Shown here: piece after piece, positions 18,776-29,958 of the stretch
Layout: each line of letters starts with the position of its first letter
Numbering within the stretch: the stretch's first letter is position 1
Source: Lujinxingia litoralis
GTDB taxonomy: Bacteria; Myxococcota_A; Bradymonadia; Bradymonadales; Bradymonadaceae
Assembly: GCF_003260125.1 (NCBI RefSeq)
Contig: NZ_QHKO01000001.1
Coordinates: 638,914-702,913 of the forward strand
Length of the DNA: 64,000 nucleotides
Reading direction: 5' to 3'
Program-made: the position numbers and the translations under genes
The notes under the pieces: model-generated
Told to the model about the DNA's origin: nothing
Databases searched by the model: none
Seen by the model: the letters and a program-made list of their open reading frames with translations, nothing else

Positions 18776-18934
18776 CGCGCACCGGCGACCTGCCCTTCAT
18801 TCGGAACGTTCAGACCTCGCCCCATGCTCTGCTCCCTCCCCTAGTTAAGAACCAGAACTCGCCATTCCTTCGGTAAAAAGCCGCTTTCCTCTGGAGCAGA
18901 AAAAAGAACTCAAGCGACTTCCCCCTTTTTGCCA

Positions 18935-19070
18935 ATTTGCTATACTCAGCCACACACCCGCGCATCCCGGTCGTACGGGGGACCCTTTTTCGTGACTCGC
19001 TGTAGCCATGAGCACCGAAGTGCTCTGGGCTGAGGCGCGTACTCGACGCTCTTCTCATCAGGAGATAGTG
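18935..19070 (+). promoter_or_regulatory. Conserved promoter and leader of the paralog family (copy 1)
   Basis: An extended -10 (TTGCTATACT, hexamer 18941-18946) is followed 22 bases later by the leader element CGGTCGTACGGGG (18968-18980) and then CTCGCTGT (ending 19003), 68 bases before the ATG at 19071. The paralogous gene at 32207-33025 has the same elements at the same spacings (22 and 67-68). An unpaired leader conserved this way is either the transcript start region or a regulatory RNA element. The -35 region is weak. Confidence 0.6.
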
Positions 19071-19853
19071 ATGAACAAAGTGGGTAAAACGACCGAAAAC
19101 CGCGTGAAGAATGCTCGTTCCATCATTTCCTCGGTTGATACGCACCTGAAGCGCATCATCGTCGCCCTGGTAGCGACGACTGGCTACAAGGCCGAGGACT
19201 GGACCTGGTGGATCACGCTCCAGCGAGACACGCTCGAAGAAAAAACGGACGCCCTCTACGAGGCCTCGATCGCCCTGGCCCATGAGCGCGCCGGTGATTC
19301 TGAGCTTCGCACTCAACGCGACACCGCCGGCACCCGACTGGGAGCCATCCTCGCTACATCGCGAGCGTCTCTGGCCCTGGTGAACCCCGAGCTGCCTAAA
19401 CGCTATGGCCTCGATGGGCGCACCCCTCGATCGGGTATCGAGCTCGAGTCCCTCGCCGACAGCGTCTCCAGAAGCCTGGAGGCTGCCGATGCCACCTACA
19501 CCGTGATGGGCAACGAGATCCACACGGCCAACATGGCTCGCGAGATCAAAGAGCTCTACCTTGCCTACAAAGATGTCTCCGCAGCCGTGGCTCGTGATCA
19601 GCGGCAGGCCGAAGCCCTTCTCACCCTGCGCGATCGCGCGCTCGATGAATGGGCCATCGCCTACAAGATCGCCGCCAGCACCCTGGAGAACATCTTTCGC
19701 ATGGCCGGCGAACCCGAACTCGCCGAGCGTATCCGCCCGACTGTGGCGCGCTCCTCGGGGAGAGAGACCCCGGATGAGCTTGAATCGCCTCCTGGTGACG
19801 TGACGATGACGGAGGACGGCGGCGTCCTGGAGCATGACCTCCAGGACGACTGA
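19071..19853 (+). CDS. Uncharacterised helical protein, paralog family member 1
   Basis: 260 residues from the ATG at 19071 (AGGAG seven bases upstream). I recognise no known family. It is largely alpha-helical without signal peptide or membrane segment. Blocks shared with the protein at 32207-33025 include S-S-V-D-T-H near residue 22, ALAHERAGDSELR, RYGLDG, LES, LEAAD, EALLTLRDRALDEW, LENIFRMAGEPELAERIRPT and RSSG. The C-terminal ~30 residues are acidic and variable, probably disordered. The gene has its own promoter/leader, an upstream repeat array and a strong terminator, so it is monocistronic. The start matches the start of its paralog (NKVGKT / NKVGRT). Confidence 0.85.
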   Translation: MNKVGKTTENRVKNARSIISSVDTHLKRIIVALVATTGYKAEDWTWWITLQRDTLEEKTDALYEASIALAHERAGDSELRTQRDTAGTRLGAILATSRASLALVNPELPKRYGLDGRTPRSGIELESLADSVSRSLEAADATYTVMGNEIHTANMAREIKELYLAYKDVSAAVARDQRQAEALLTLRDRALDEWAIAYKIAASTLENIFRMAGEPELAERIRPTVARSSGRETPDELESPPGDVTMTEDGGVLEHDLQDD

Positions 19854-19880
19854 ACTCCATCGCCATATCAACACCCTCGA

Positions 19881-19907
19881 CGCCCGGCCTTGCCGGGCGT
19901 TTCTTTT
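19881..19907 (+). terminator. Rho-independent terminator of paralog 1
   Basis: CGCCCGGC (19881-19888) pairs with GCCGGGCG (19892-19899) around a 3-base loop, followed by TTTCTTTT. It lies 28 bases after the stop codon. Confidence 0.92.
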
Positions 19908-20030
19908 GGAAAACTCCCCCTCAGGCTCGCCCCCCCGCACGCGGCACAATGAGTGTCTGAAAGCCCCCGCTGACCGACACCTCTCTGCCCCGTGAATCTC
20001 CTCGGCACAGCCCTCAGCTGCCCACAAAAA

Positions 20031-20058
20031 AACGCCCGGGCGTAAACCGCCCGGGCGT
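20031..20058 (-). terminator. Rho-independent terminator of katG
   Basis: ACGCCCGGGCG (20032-20042) pairs with CGCCCGGGCGT (20048-20058). On the minus strand the stem is followed by seven T. It is 48 bases after the katG stop. Confidence 0.92.
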
Positions 20059-20105
20059 CCACATCACCTACCTCAACCGAGGCCTCTCACAGAGCGCGCA
20101 CGCCC

Positions 20106-22307
<2,202 letters not shown>

Positions 22308-22460
22308 TCAGGGTTCGATGCTGCTTAGCGTAGTGGTCGGGGCCCGGTGCGCGTACGCGCGACAACCCGAAGCCCGGTGTTGTTCAGGAGTATGATGCCC
22401 CATATACATGCTTACAAAGACATTGTTCACATACTCACGATAACCTGAGAGCATACACCC

Positions 22461-23417
22461 ATGCTGCCTACCCTCCGACAACTCGAATACATCATCGCGG
22501 TGGCCGACACCGGCCAGTTTGTCGAGGCCGCTCGGCAATGTGCGGTGAGCCAACCCGCCCTCAGCAAACAGGTACGCGAAGTCGAAGACCTCCTGGGCAT
22601 CGAGATCTTCGAACGCACGCGCCCCCGCATCATCGTCACCCCCGCCGGCGTCGAGGTCGTGGACCGCGCTCGCCGCCTGCTCGCCGACGCCCGCGATCTG
22701 GTCGAAGCAGCGACCGCCCACTGCGGTGCGCATCAGGGGACCCTGCACCTGGGAGTCATCCCCACCATCGCGCCCTACGGACTCCCCGGCCTCCTGGTAA
22801 AGCTGCGCCGCCGCTACCCCGAGGTCTCCTTCGTGATTCAAGAGCTTCAAACCGAGAGGCTGCTCGAAGAGCTACGCGCCGGAAGTATTGACCTGGGGCT
22901 CCTGGCCCGTCCTTTCGACGAGCAGTCCCTCTCCGGCCCCGATCTGGTCGTCGAACCCTTTGTTCTGGTCGCCCCCACCGACCATCCCCTCAGCACTCCC
23001 GAATCGATCCAGCCCCATCAACTAGCCGGGGCCAGCCTCATTCTGATGGAAGACGGCCACTGCCTGCGCGATCAAGCCATGGAAGTCTGCGCCCTGGCCG
23101 GAAGGCCGCCGGCCACCTCCGTGACCGCCGCCAGTGTCGCCACCCTGGTGCGCATGGTCGAAAGTGGCCTGGGCGCCACTCTCCTACCGGCCAGCGCATT
23201 GGCCACCGAAGTGCGCCCGGACCTCGGCCTGATCGCCCGCAGCTTCGGCGACACCCCGCCCGGGCGCACCCTCACCCTGCAGTGGCGCAGGTCTTCCCCC
23301 CACACAACCTGGTTTACCGACATCGGTACAACCCTCAAAGAACACTACCTGGAACTTAACGAACGCGTCCCAGAGGTGTCCGGCCCCCGACCAACCATCC
23401 TGGCCGTCGAGAAGTAG
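22461..23417 (+). CDS. oxyR: Peroxide-sensing LysR regulator OxyR
   Basis: 318 residues. The LysR HTH lies at the N-terminus (TGQFVEAARQCAVSQPALSK). The effector domain contains EDGHCLRDQAMEVC, giving Cys201 and Cys210 with the nine-residue separation of E. coli Cys199/Cys208, the redox switch pair. A GLGATLLPASAL segment follows. It is divergent from katG, the classic OxyR target, and the 168-base gap between them should hold the operator, which I cannot place precisely. The gene ends in TAG. Confidence 0.95.
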   Translation: MLPTLRQLEYIIAVADTGQFVEAARQCAVSQPALSKQVREVEDLLGIEIFERTRPRIIVTPAGVEVVDRARRLLADARDLVEAATAHCGAHQGTLHLGVIPTIAPYGLPGLLVKLRRRYPEVSFVIQELQTERLLEELRAGSIDLGLLARPFDEQSLSGPDLVVEPFVLVAPTDHPLSTPESIQPHQLAGASLILMEDGHCLRDQAMEVCALAGRPPATSVTAASVATLVRMVESGLGATLLPASALATEVRPDLGLIARSFGDTPPGRTLTLQWRRSSPHTTWFTDIGTTLKEHYLELNERVPEVSGPRPTILAVEK

Positions 23418-23595
23418 CCCCCCCTCAACAACAAACATCTCCACCACGCGCCAGCCCCACTCCGGCAGGCTTCCCCCCACCGCAACGCCCCCTCGCCCGA
23501 CGCTCCGGTCAACAGCGACACGGTCCCCTCCGGTCTCCAGCGACTGGAAGGACGTAACCCCTGTGACAAGCCCTGCGCCGCACACTGGGCCGTGA

Positions 23596-24615
23596 TTAAG
23601 GCTTGAGCACCACGCGCCCCAGCACCTTGCCCTCGGCCAGGGCGTCAAGCCCCTCCTGCCAGCGATCCAGGGGCAAGACTTGGTCCACGCGCGTCTTCAC
23701 CTTGCCCTCGGCCACAAGACTCACCGCTTCCTTGAGTTCATCGAGCGTGTTGCCTACCGAACCGGCCACAAACACCTCGTTGATCACGAGCTGAATCGGA
23801 TGCACCTCATACGTATCGCTTGAGTACCCGATATAGATCAGCCGTCCGCGCTTCGCGAGCATGGCCGTCGACGCCGACATCGTGCCTTTGGTGGCCACCA
23901 GCTCAAACACCACATCTGCACCGCGCCCATCGGTGGCTTCGCGCACCGCTGCTGCTACGTCTTCCACCTCGGCTGCGTTGATCGTCACGTCGGCGCCCAG
24001 CTCGCGCGCATAGGCCAGCTTCCGGGGAGTACGCCCAATCGCGATGACGCGGGCACCTCGAAGTCGAGCAATCTGCACCAGCCCGTAACCCACAGCGCCA
24101 ACCCCGTAGACCACGGCACAGTCTCCGGCCTGCAACTTCGCCAGGTTGGACGCATGAATGGCCGTTGTCACACCGCAGGCAATCGGCGCACCTTCTTCAA
24201 AGGAGACATGATCCGGAAGCCTCACCGCGTTGCGCTCCGGAATCACGATGCTCTCGGCATAGCCCCCATCGTGAAAGAAGCCATACTCGGCCTTGAGGTT
24301 CGCGCAGAGGTTCTCCTGCCCGCGCTCACACCACTCACACTCCCCACAGCCCACGTAATAATAGAGGAGCACACGCTCTCCGATACGCTCCGGGTTAACC
24401 CCCTCCCCCACCGCATCGATCTCACCAGCGACCTCATGCCCCATGGTCACCGGACACACGCCCAGGTCCAGTAACCCCGAGGCAAAGTGCAACTCGGTAT
24501 GGCACATCCCTGCTGCACGAATACGCACCCGCACCTCGCCAGCGGCGGGCTCGCGCTCAGGTACATCTTCCATCACAAAGGGGCGATTAGGTCCTACATA
24601 ACGCACGGCACGCAT
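23596..24615 (-). CDS. Zinc-dependent alcohol dehydrogenase (MDR family)
   Basis: 339 residues from the ATG at 24615, with GGAGG upstream. It is a medium-chain dehydrogenase. The catalytic zinc ligands are Cys in AAGMCHTELHF and His-Glu in TMGHEVAG. The structural zinc loop is complete (CGECEWCERGQENLC). The cofactor fold has VYGVGAVGYGLVQIARLRGA. Later segments DVVFELVATKGTM and GRLIYIGYSSD resemble alcohol dehydrogenases acting on primary or aryl alcohols and 6-hydroxyhexanoate. The substrate is not assignable. It stands alone. Confidence 0.9.
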   Translation of the reverse strand: MRAVRYVGPNRPFVMEDVPEREPAAGEVRVRIRAAGMCHTELHFASGLLDLGVCPVTMGHEVAGEIDAVGEGVNPERIGERVLLYYYVGCGECEWCERGQENLCANLKAEYGFFHDGGYAESIVIPERNAVRLPDHVSFEEGAPIACGVTTAIHASNLAKLQAGDCAVVYGVGAVGYGLVQIARLRGARVIAIGRTPRKLAYARELGADVTINAAEVEDVAAAVREATDGRGADVVFELVATKGTMSASTAMLAKRGRLIYIGYSSDTYEVHPIQLVINEVFVAGSVGNTLDELKEAVSLVAEGKVKTRVDQVLPLDRWQEGLDALAEGKVLGRVVLKP

Positions 24616-24994
24616 ACTCTTGCCTCCGCGCTGACCGAGAAAAATGTGCGACGTCTCCCCGTCGCCACTTCCCCACGCCAGCATTATCTGGTTCGGGTTG
24701 AAGGGATCAGCGGGGGATGCCCTCACAGACAAAGCCCGCACTCTCAGCCCGGCCTTCCCCGAGCTCTCCCAGTGACTCCCCGAGCGCTAGCACGGAAGCA
24801 TCCTACGAGCAATCAACCGGACTCCTTCCCTCCAGAGCAGCACCCCAACGCACGCGCACTCGCCACCTGTCGATTGCCACAATCCCCCGTTCTCCATCTC
24901 AGCGCCCTCGGCAGCCCCCTTGCCGACCGCCCTCCCCACGACACACCCTTTTCCCCTTTGCGACAGGCTCCTGAACGCAAAGCCTCCCTCAACC
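24616..24994. other. Gene-free stretch
   Basis: 379 bases between the alcohol dehydrogenase start and the end of the next minus-strand gene. It should contain the dehydrogenase promoter. No protein-like frame, repeat or hairpin stands out. Confidence 0.5.
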
Positions 24995-25666
24995 CTAGAA
25001 GATCCCGCCAAGCTCGATCATACGACAGAGCTCCTCGCGCTGAGGCAGCCGCACCCGGGCGACCTCGTGACCAATGCATCGCTCCGTCTGTACGCTCAAG
25101 TTCGCCGGTGAGTTGGCGTATCCCACCGCTTCGCCTTTCTCGTTGAACGCGATGCGGACCAGGAGATGTCCGATCTCAAGCGGAGAGCGGGGCTCCCACT
25201 CCAGGCATTTCAAAATCCCCTCGGAGTTCTCCCGGAACGCTTCTGCCGAATACCCCATCTCTCGTACCGGACACGCCAGGACATGCACGTCCGCACGTTG
25301 ACCATCGGCGCGCTCCACCTTAACGACACCTTCCCCATAGCGCTCGCCAACCACTTCACTGAAGCGATGCATCCCCGGATGTGCTCCCTGAATCCGGCGC
25401 AGCGTGAAAGGCGCGTCCGACGTGGCGCTCACCTGCGCATCCCGGTACTCCCAGAGCTGCGCCGGCGACACACCCGACGCCAGGTAGTCGTAGTGACGAG
25501 GCCTGGGCGTGGACACCTCTTCGTTATCGTCTTCAACGCCATCCCGCTCCGAAACAACGCTCCGCATCACAGGAGAGACGGACGCGGGATTGAGCGGGGC
25601 AGGCGCATCCTGACAGGCGATAAGAACCGAAAAGAGAGGTAAGATTCTGACGCATCGTTTGAGCAT
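24995..25666 (-). CDS. Lipoprotein with AgmX/PglI-like C-terminal domain
   Basis: 223 residues from the ATG at 25666, after AGGAGA. A lipoprotein signal peptide ends in LIAC, so the mature protein would start at Cys18. A disordered Pro/Glu-rich region precedes the conserved part. The last ~75 residues (ILKCLEWEPRSPLEIGHLLV, then CIGHEVARVRLPQ) resemble the AgmX/PglI/TonB-like C-terminal domain common in myxobacterial envelope proteins, with a conserved Cys pair. It is anchored in the outer or inner membrane facing the periplasm. Its role is unknown. Confidence 0.7.
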   Translation of the reverse strand: MLKRCVRILPLFSVLIACQDAPAPLNPASVSPVMRSVVSERDGVEDDNEEVSTPRPRHYDYLASGVSPAQLWEYRDAQVSATSDAPFTLRRIQGAHPGMHRFSEVVGERYGEGVVKVERADGQRADVHVLACPVREMGYSAEAFRENSEGILKCLEWEPRSPLEIGHLLVRIAFNEKGEAVGYANSPANLSVQTERCIGHEVARVRLPQREELCRMIELGGIF

Positions 25667-25819
25667 GAGTTCTCCTGAGGAGTGTCCAATCACAGAGCGC
25701 GACACCGCTACAAACGCAGCACTCCAAGATTGGATCTAATTCAGGTCCTCATCGCACAACGCCCCCCCTCTATCCTCAGCACAAGGCGTCGCGCCCCACT
25801 CTCCCCGGGCAGACCACAC

Positions 25820-26746
25820 TTATACCTTCGGCCCGCCGGGTTCTTCAGCCTCGAGCCAGGGTTCAGCGCCGACATAGGCTTCAAGCACCTGCTGAAGCCA
25901 GACAAGCGCGGCCCGCACATGCGGGGCATCACGAAGATCTTCATGCGTCGTCGTCCAGAGCGGGAGCCCGGGCGTCTCACCAACCTCGACGCGCTCAAGC
26001 TCAGGATACTTCTGGGCGATGGGGTCCTGAAGAACCGCGATGCCCGCACCCGAGCGAGCCGCCACGAGCTGCCCGGTGAGCGAGTCGGTCGCCAGACGAA
26101 AGCGCTCCGGGGTAAATCGCGCGTCGATATCCGAGAAAAGCTCCCTCATGGGTCCACGCGGATCGAAACCGATGAGTTCATGGTCCAGCAGGGACTCAAG
26201 GGTGCCAGGTCGACCATGGGCATCCAGATACGCCCTGGATGCGTAAAAGCCGGTTGGCACACACCCAACGCGACGCGCGACCAGACTTAACCCCCGGGGC
26301 CGAAAGAGCCGCACGGCGATATCTGCCTCCCCTCCCTCAAGATCTACGGCAAGGTTCCCCAGTACGAAGGCCACGTTGAGCGCGGGGTGGGATGCACGCA
26401 GGTCGGCGACACGTGGCAGCAACACCTCCACCCCGATGATTTCACTTGCCGCAATTCGAATCTCCCCCGCTACCTCGTCGTTCACGCCCCGGGCCACGCG
26501 CTCCAGCCCACGCATCGCCTCTTCAACATGACGCGCAGACTCAAGGATCGCCTCGGCCCGGGGAGTGGGACGCACCCCACGGGCGTGCCGGACAAACATG
26601 GAGGTCCCCAACGACGCCTCAAAGGCCCGAACCAGACGGCTCACGGTGGGTTGACTCATGCCAAGCCCCTCCGCCGCCCGCGAGATCGAGCCCTGACGCG
26701 CTACTTCGAGAACCACAAGCACCATCTGGAGGTCTTCGCTATTCAT
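25820..26746 (-). CDS. LysR-family transcriptional regulator
   Basis: 308 residues. The N-terminal winged HTH is typical (GSISRAAEGLGMSQPTVSRLVRAFE), then comes the LysR effector domain with RIAASEIIGVEVLLPRV and GEADIAVRLFRP, the pattern of the large group regulating porins, efflux or SDR genes. It is divergent from the beta-barrel protein gene at 26862, 115 bases away, a plausible target. The C-terminus has an extra ~20 acidic/proline residues. Confidence 0.9.
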   Translation of the reverse strand: MNSEDLQMVLVVLEVARQGSISRAAEGLGMSQPTVSRLVRAFEASLGTSMFVRHARGVRPTPRAEAILESARHVEEAMRGLERVARGVNDEVAGEIRIAASEIIGVEVLLPRVADLRASHPALNVAFVLGNLAVDLEGGEADIAVRLFRPRGLSLVARRVGCVPTGFYASRAYLDAHGRPGTLESLLDHELIGFDPRGPMRELFSDIDARFTPERFRLATDSLTGQLVAARSGAGIAVLQDPIAQKYPELERVEVGETPGLPLWTTTHEDLRDAPHVRAALVWLQQVLEAYVGAEPWLEAEEPGGPKV

Positions 26747-26861
26747 AGGTGAATACTACACATCCAGACACCGCCCTGCTCCCAAAAATTCGCCGGCCTA
26801 TACTCCTGCTCTCGGAGGGCCGACTGGCGGCACTCCCGAAACCTGATCCAGGAGGTCCCGC

Positions 26862-27452
26862 GTGAAAAACGTTCTATACACATGTGTACTGGCGTTCGTC
26901 GTCCTGACCGCAAATACCGCATTCGCAGCCGCACCGACAACGCCGCCCCCCTCTATACCCGAGACCTCAGAACGCAGCGCCCCACTCCGGGCCGACGTCG
27001 AAATCGACCCCATCGCCTACGCGTTTGGCGGCTTCTCGCTGCATGTCGGCTTGCGCTTCAGTCGTGTGCGCATCGACCTGGGTGCCTTCGCCGCCACGCT
27101 TCCCGAAGCCATGCATCGCAACCCGGAGTTCGACGCCGCCATGCGCGGCTTCGGCATGAAACTCGACGTCTACCTCTGGGACGACCAGACAGGCCCCTTC
27201 GCCGGGATCGAAGCCGGCGTGCTCACCTCCACCGTCTTCGAGCGTGATTCGGGCGTAGCATCGGAGGTCACCCGCATCGCCCCAGGCCTGCGCCTGGGCT
27301 GGATGATTCCCATCACCGGAGGCTTCTACGCCCTCCCCTGGGTCGGTGTCGGCTACACCCCCGGGGTCGATGATCGCGTCGTCGCCGGAAAGACCTTCAC
27401 CGAGAGCCCCTGGACCCTCTTCCCCACCGTCCATCTGGGATACCGCTTCTGA
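26862..27452 (+). CDS. Predicted outer-membrane beta-barrel protein
   Basis: 196 residues from a GTG with AGGAGG upstream. A Sec signal peptide (residues 1-23, ending AFA) is followed by a short Pro-rich linker. Amphipathic strands then alternate aromatic and polar residues (RFSRVRIDLGAFA, GWMIPITGGFYALPWVGVGY) and the chain ends LGYRF. The terminal Phe is the BAM recognition signature. It is small, perhaps an 8-stranded barrel. Function is unknown. It is divergent from a LysR regulator. Confidence 0.75.
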   Translation: MKNVLYTCVLAFVVLTANTAFAAAPTTPPPSIPETSERSAPLRADVEIDPIAYAFGGFSLHVGLRFSRVRIDLGAFAATLPEAMHRNPEFDAAMRGFGMKLDVYLWDDQTGPFAGIEAGVLTSTVFERDSGVASEVTRIAPGLRLGWMIPITGGFYALPWVGVGYTPGVDDRVVAGKTFTESPWTLFPTVHLGYRF

Positions 27453-27579
27453 GCCCCGTCACATGGCCCATGACACCACTGAGCCCCAAGCCCCTCCCGT
27501 GCTTGAACAGGCCAGAGACGCATGCGCACCCTGTAGCAAACCCATGCAAGTCGCCTGTCCTCTGGGGCGGACCGCCGCA

Positions 27580-28101
27580 CTACTCCAGATCGAAGGCCTC
27601 ATCGGACTCCAACCCTCGGATGAACGCCTCAAACGACTCCGCCACGGGCGTGATCGCGTAGTCACCCTCCTGATCCACATGCACCACCCGCGGCTCTCCC
27701 TCGGGACCGCACTCCCGATAATCCAGACACATCATATCGTGTCCGGCCGAGGGGCAATCCGCGAAGTAAATGCCAATCTCCGGGTACCCCCACTCCTCAA
27801 TCCAGAACCGACTCCCGAACCCACCCAACAGAGAGCAGCGCTTGGCCCGTCCGATCGAATAGATCCCGGTGATCGCAATGTGGTCCTCCGCCCAGGATGT
27901 GGCTTCCCGGGTGCGATGACTCGTCCGCTCCGGAATACCTCCGTTCTGGATCCGGGCCAGTGCCACATAGGCCTCCGGAAGGCGATAGCCGAGCTCGCGC
28001 TCCACCTCGGCCACCATGCCATCACTCGGAGGCTCGTCCACGTACTCGCGACGCCCATAGTCAGAATCCTGCCAAAACCCCTGAAGGTCTGGTAGTTGCA
28101 T
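27580..28101 (-). CDS. SMI1/KNR4 (SUKH) family protein
   Basis: 173 residues from the ATG at 28101. The frame is open further upstream, but without similarity. It matches the SUKH fold: VAEVERELGYRLPEAYVALARIQNGG at about 32-57, the IYSIG turn, WGYPEIGIYFADCPSAGHDM and VHVDQEGDYAITPVAESFEAF. SUKH proteins are common immunity proteins against polymorphic toxins, but many are stand-alone with unknown roles. No toxin gene is adjacent. It lies 177 bases downstream of a serine hydrolase gene on the same strand. Confidence 0.82.
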   Translation of the reverse strand: MQLPDLQGFWQDSDYGRREYVDEPPSDGMVAEVERELGYRLPEAYVALARIQNGGIPERTSHRTREATSWAEDHIAITGIYSIGRAKRCSLLGGFGSRFWIEEWGYPEIGIYFADCPSAGHDMMCLDYRECGPEGEPRVVHVDQEGDYAITPVAESFEAFIRGLESDEAFDLE

Positions 28102-28277
28102 GTCGGCTATCCTTTGCAGACGCTCTGAAGGAGCCCTTCTCAGGCCCCGCACACCACAATCACAGCCAGGTACCGAGCTTCGCGGGTTCAACACTCCTAC
28201 CGCCGCCACGCCCCCTTCCAACCTCACTTTGGCTGCAGGAGCACCGCGCGCTCGGACACCTCGCCATCCTCTCTGCC

Positions 28278-29948
28278 CTAACGCCGGGCCACAATCGTCG
28301 TACCGTCTGCGGTCATCAGAATCAGCGCACCGGTCTCGTCGATACGATAGCTTTCCACCTTGGGCAGCAGAGCCATCAGCTTCCGCTCCTGATTCATCAA
28401 CGCCTCCGGGCACGCCATCATCGTAGTGCCCGCCGGCGAGAGGGTCAGTTGCGACTCTTCGCTCTGGTAGGTCCCCATCATGCGATTGCAGGTGGCTCGG
28501 CCGGCCAATCGACCTTCGGGCAAAAAGTGAAGGGTGGCACGGCTATTATCGATCACGCCCTCTCCGGCGATGTCTTCAACAATCCATTCCTCGCCCAAAA
28601 GAGGCGTTTTGTCGTGGGCCATAAGATGCTCCGCAAGGGCACGGTACGCAGGTAGGGAAATCGGGTCATTTGCCGCATTGGCAGCCACCGGATGGGAGGC
28701 AAAGCGTACGATCACCATATCGGCTCTGGGGTCAATCCAGAGCGTCTGGCCATGCACGCCGCGTGCGGCGTAGGCGCCGTGGTCATCATGGCTGACCCAC
28801 CACATGCTCCGATAGCTCCATCCCTCCAACAGGTCGTAGTTCGCCGCCGAAAACGCTTCGCGGTCGCCGCCCTGACGAAGGCTCGCAACAGCCGCCGCAG
28901 GCACGATCTGCTCCCCTCCGGACCGCCCCTCGTCGAGCAGCACCTGCCCCAGACGAGCCATATCCCGCAGCGTCGCGTTGAATCCGCCGCCGGCAAAGGG
29001 GGTACCGATGGAGTCCACGGTGTAATACGCCTCCCGCTCCGCACCAATACGGCTCCAGACGCGGTCCGAGAGCATTTCCGCGACCGACATGCCGCTCGCC
29101 CGAGCAATCAACCACCCTAACGCGTCGGAGTTGACCGTCTTGTATCCGAACGCCTCTCCATGGACTCCGTCCTGCTCAACCTTCTGCAAGAACTCCCAAT
29201 AGCTGCGCGGCCCTGTGACCTCCTCGGGCACCGGCATCGTGCTTCCGGCACGCGCATACGTCCAGACATCTGCGTTCGGGTCGGCATAATCTTCCGAGAA
29301 CGCCAGCGCGCTCGTCATGTCCATGACCTGCCGAACAGTTGCACCACCAAACGCGCTATCCTTCAACTCCGGGATCAGATCCCCGACAAGCGCTGTCTCA
29401 TCCAGGCTGCCTTCAGCGATCAGGATCTCCGCCAGAAGTCCGGTCAGCGACTTCGTTACCGACATCGCCCCGTGCAACGCTTCCGGAGTCAGGCAACCAT
29501 CGTATCGCTCGTACACAACCCGACCGTGATGCAGGACGATGATCCCGTCGGTGTAGGTGGCCTCGAGGGCATCCTCCCATGTCATCACCTCGCCACCGCC
29601 GAGCGGAGAGAAAGTCACATCGTCAATGGAGGCATCGAGTTCCACCGGCAGATCGCTGGCCTGTGCGCTCCCCCGGCTCACGCCCACCGTCGGCATCAGC
29701 TCGCGGAAGTGGCACACGGTCCAGCGCAGCTTCGGGAACGCGAAGTAATCCGAGTCGGTGCCCCGGATCACCTTCTCCGACGAGGGTGGAAACCCCTGCA
29801 TCCATCCCATCGTCTCGGGATCGGAGTCCCCGGCCGACAGGGGCGCTTCCTGAAGGTCTGCCACAGGTTCAGAAGCCGGTTTTGGCGCCGAAGTAGAGCA
29901 CCCCAGGCTCAATGAAAGAGCCAGCGTTGACGCGAGATAACGTTTCAT
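28278..29948 (-). CDS. Serine hydrolase lipoprotein fused to a META domain
   Basis: 556 residues. The lipoprotein signal peptide ends LSLGC (Cys17). A beta-lactamase/6-aminohexanoate-hydrolase fold covers ~100-440: nucleophile Ser163 and Lys166 in AMSVTKSLTG, Tyr269 and Asn273 in GYKTVNSD, and a C-terminal HGQTLWIDP strand. The last ~100 residues (455-556) form a META/HslJ domain (RATCNRMMGTYQ, TMMACPEALMNQERK). META domains occur as small lipoproteins; fusion to a serine hydrolase is uncommon. The periplasmic substrate is probably a peptide, ester or amide. It ends in TAG. Confidence 0.85.
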   Translation of the reverse strand: MKRYLASTLALSLSLGCSTSAPKPASEPVADLQEAPLSAGDSDPETMGWMQGFPPSSEKVIRGTDSDYFAFPKLRWTVCHFRELMPTVGVSRGSAQASDLPVELDASIDDVTFSPLGGGEVMTWEDALEATYTDGIIVLHHGRVVYERYDGCLTPEALHGAMSVTKSLTGLLAEILIAEGSLDETALVGDLIPELKDSAFGGATVRQVMDMTSALAFSEDYADPNADVWTYARAGSTMPVPEEVTGPRSYWEFLQKVEQDGVHGEAFGYKTVNSDALGWLIARASGMSVAEMLSDRVWSRIGAEREAYYTVDSIGTPFAGGGFNATLRDMARLGQVLLDEGRSGGEQIVPAAAVASLRQGGDREAFSAANYDLLEGWSYRSMWWVSHDDHGAYAARGVHGQTLWIDPRADMVIVRFASHPVAANAANDPISLPAYRALAEHLMAHDKTPLLGEEWIVEDIAGEGVIDNSRATLHFLPEGRLAGRATCNRMMGTYQSEESQLTLSPAGTTMMACPEALMNQERKLMALLPKVESYRIDETGALILMTADGTTIVARR

Positions 29949-29958
29949 CAGGTATCCT

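Noticed and set aside
18810..20027. Long minus-strand frame across paralog 1
   Set aside because: It spans the promoter, leader and terminator of the plus gene and has no protein-like features.
28102..28413. N-terminal extension of the SUKH gene
   Set aside because: The frame is open, but residues are low-complexity and outside the SUKH domain; the ATG at 28101 fits the family start.
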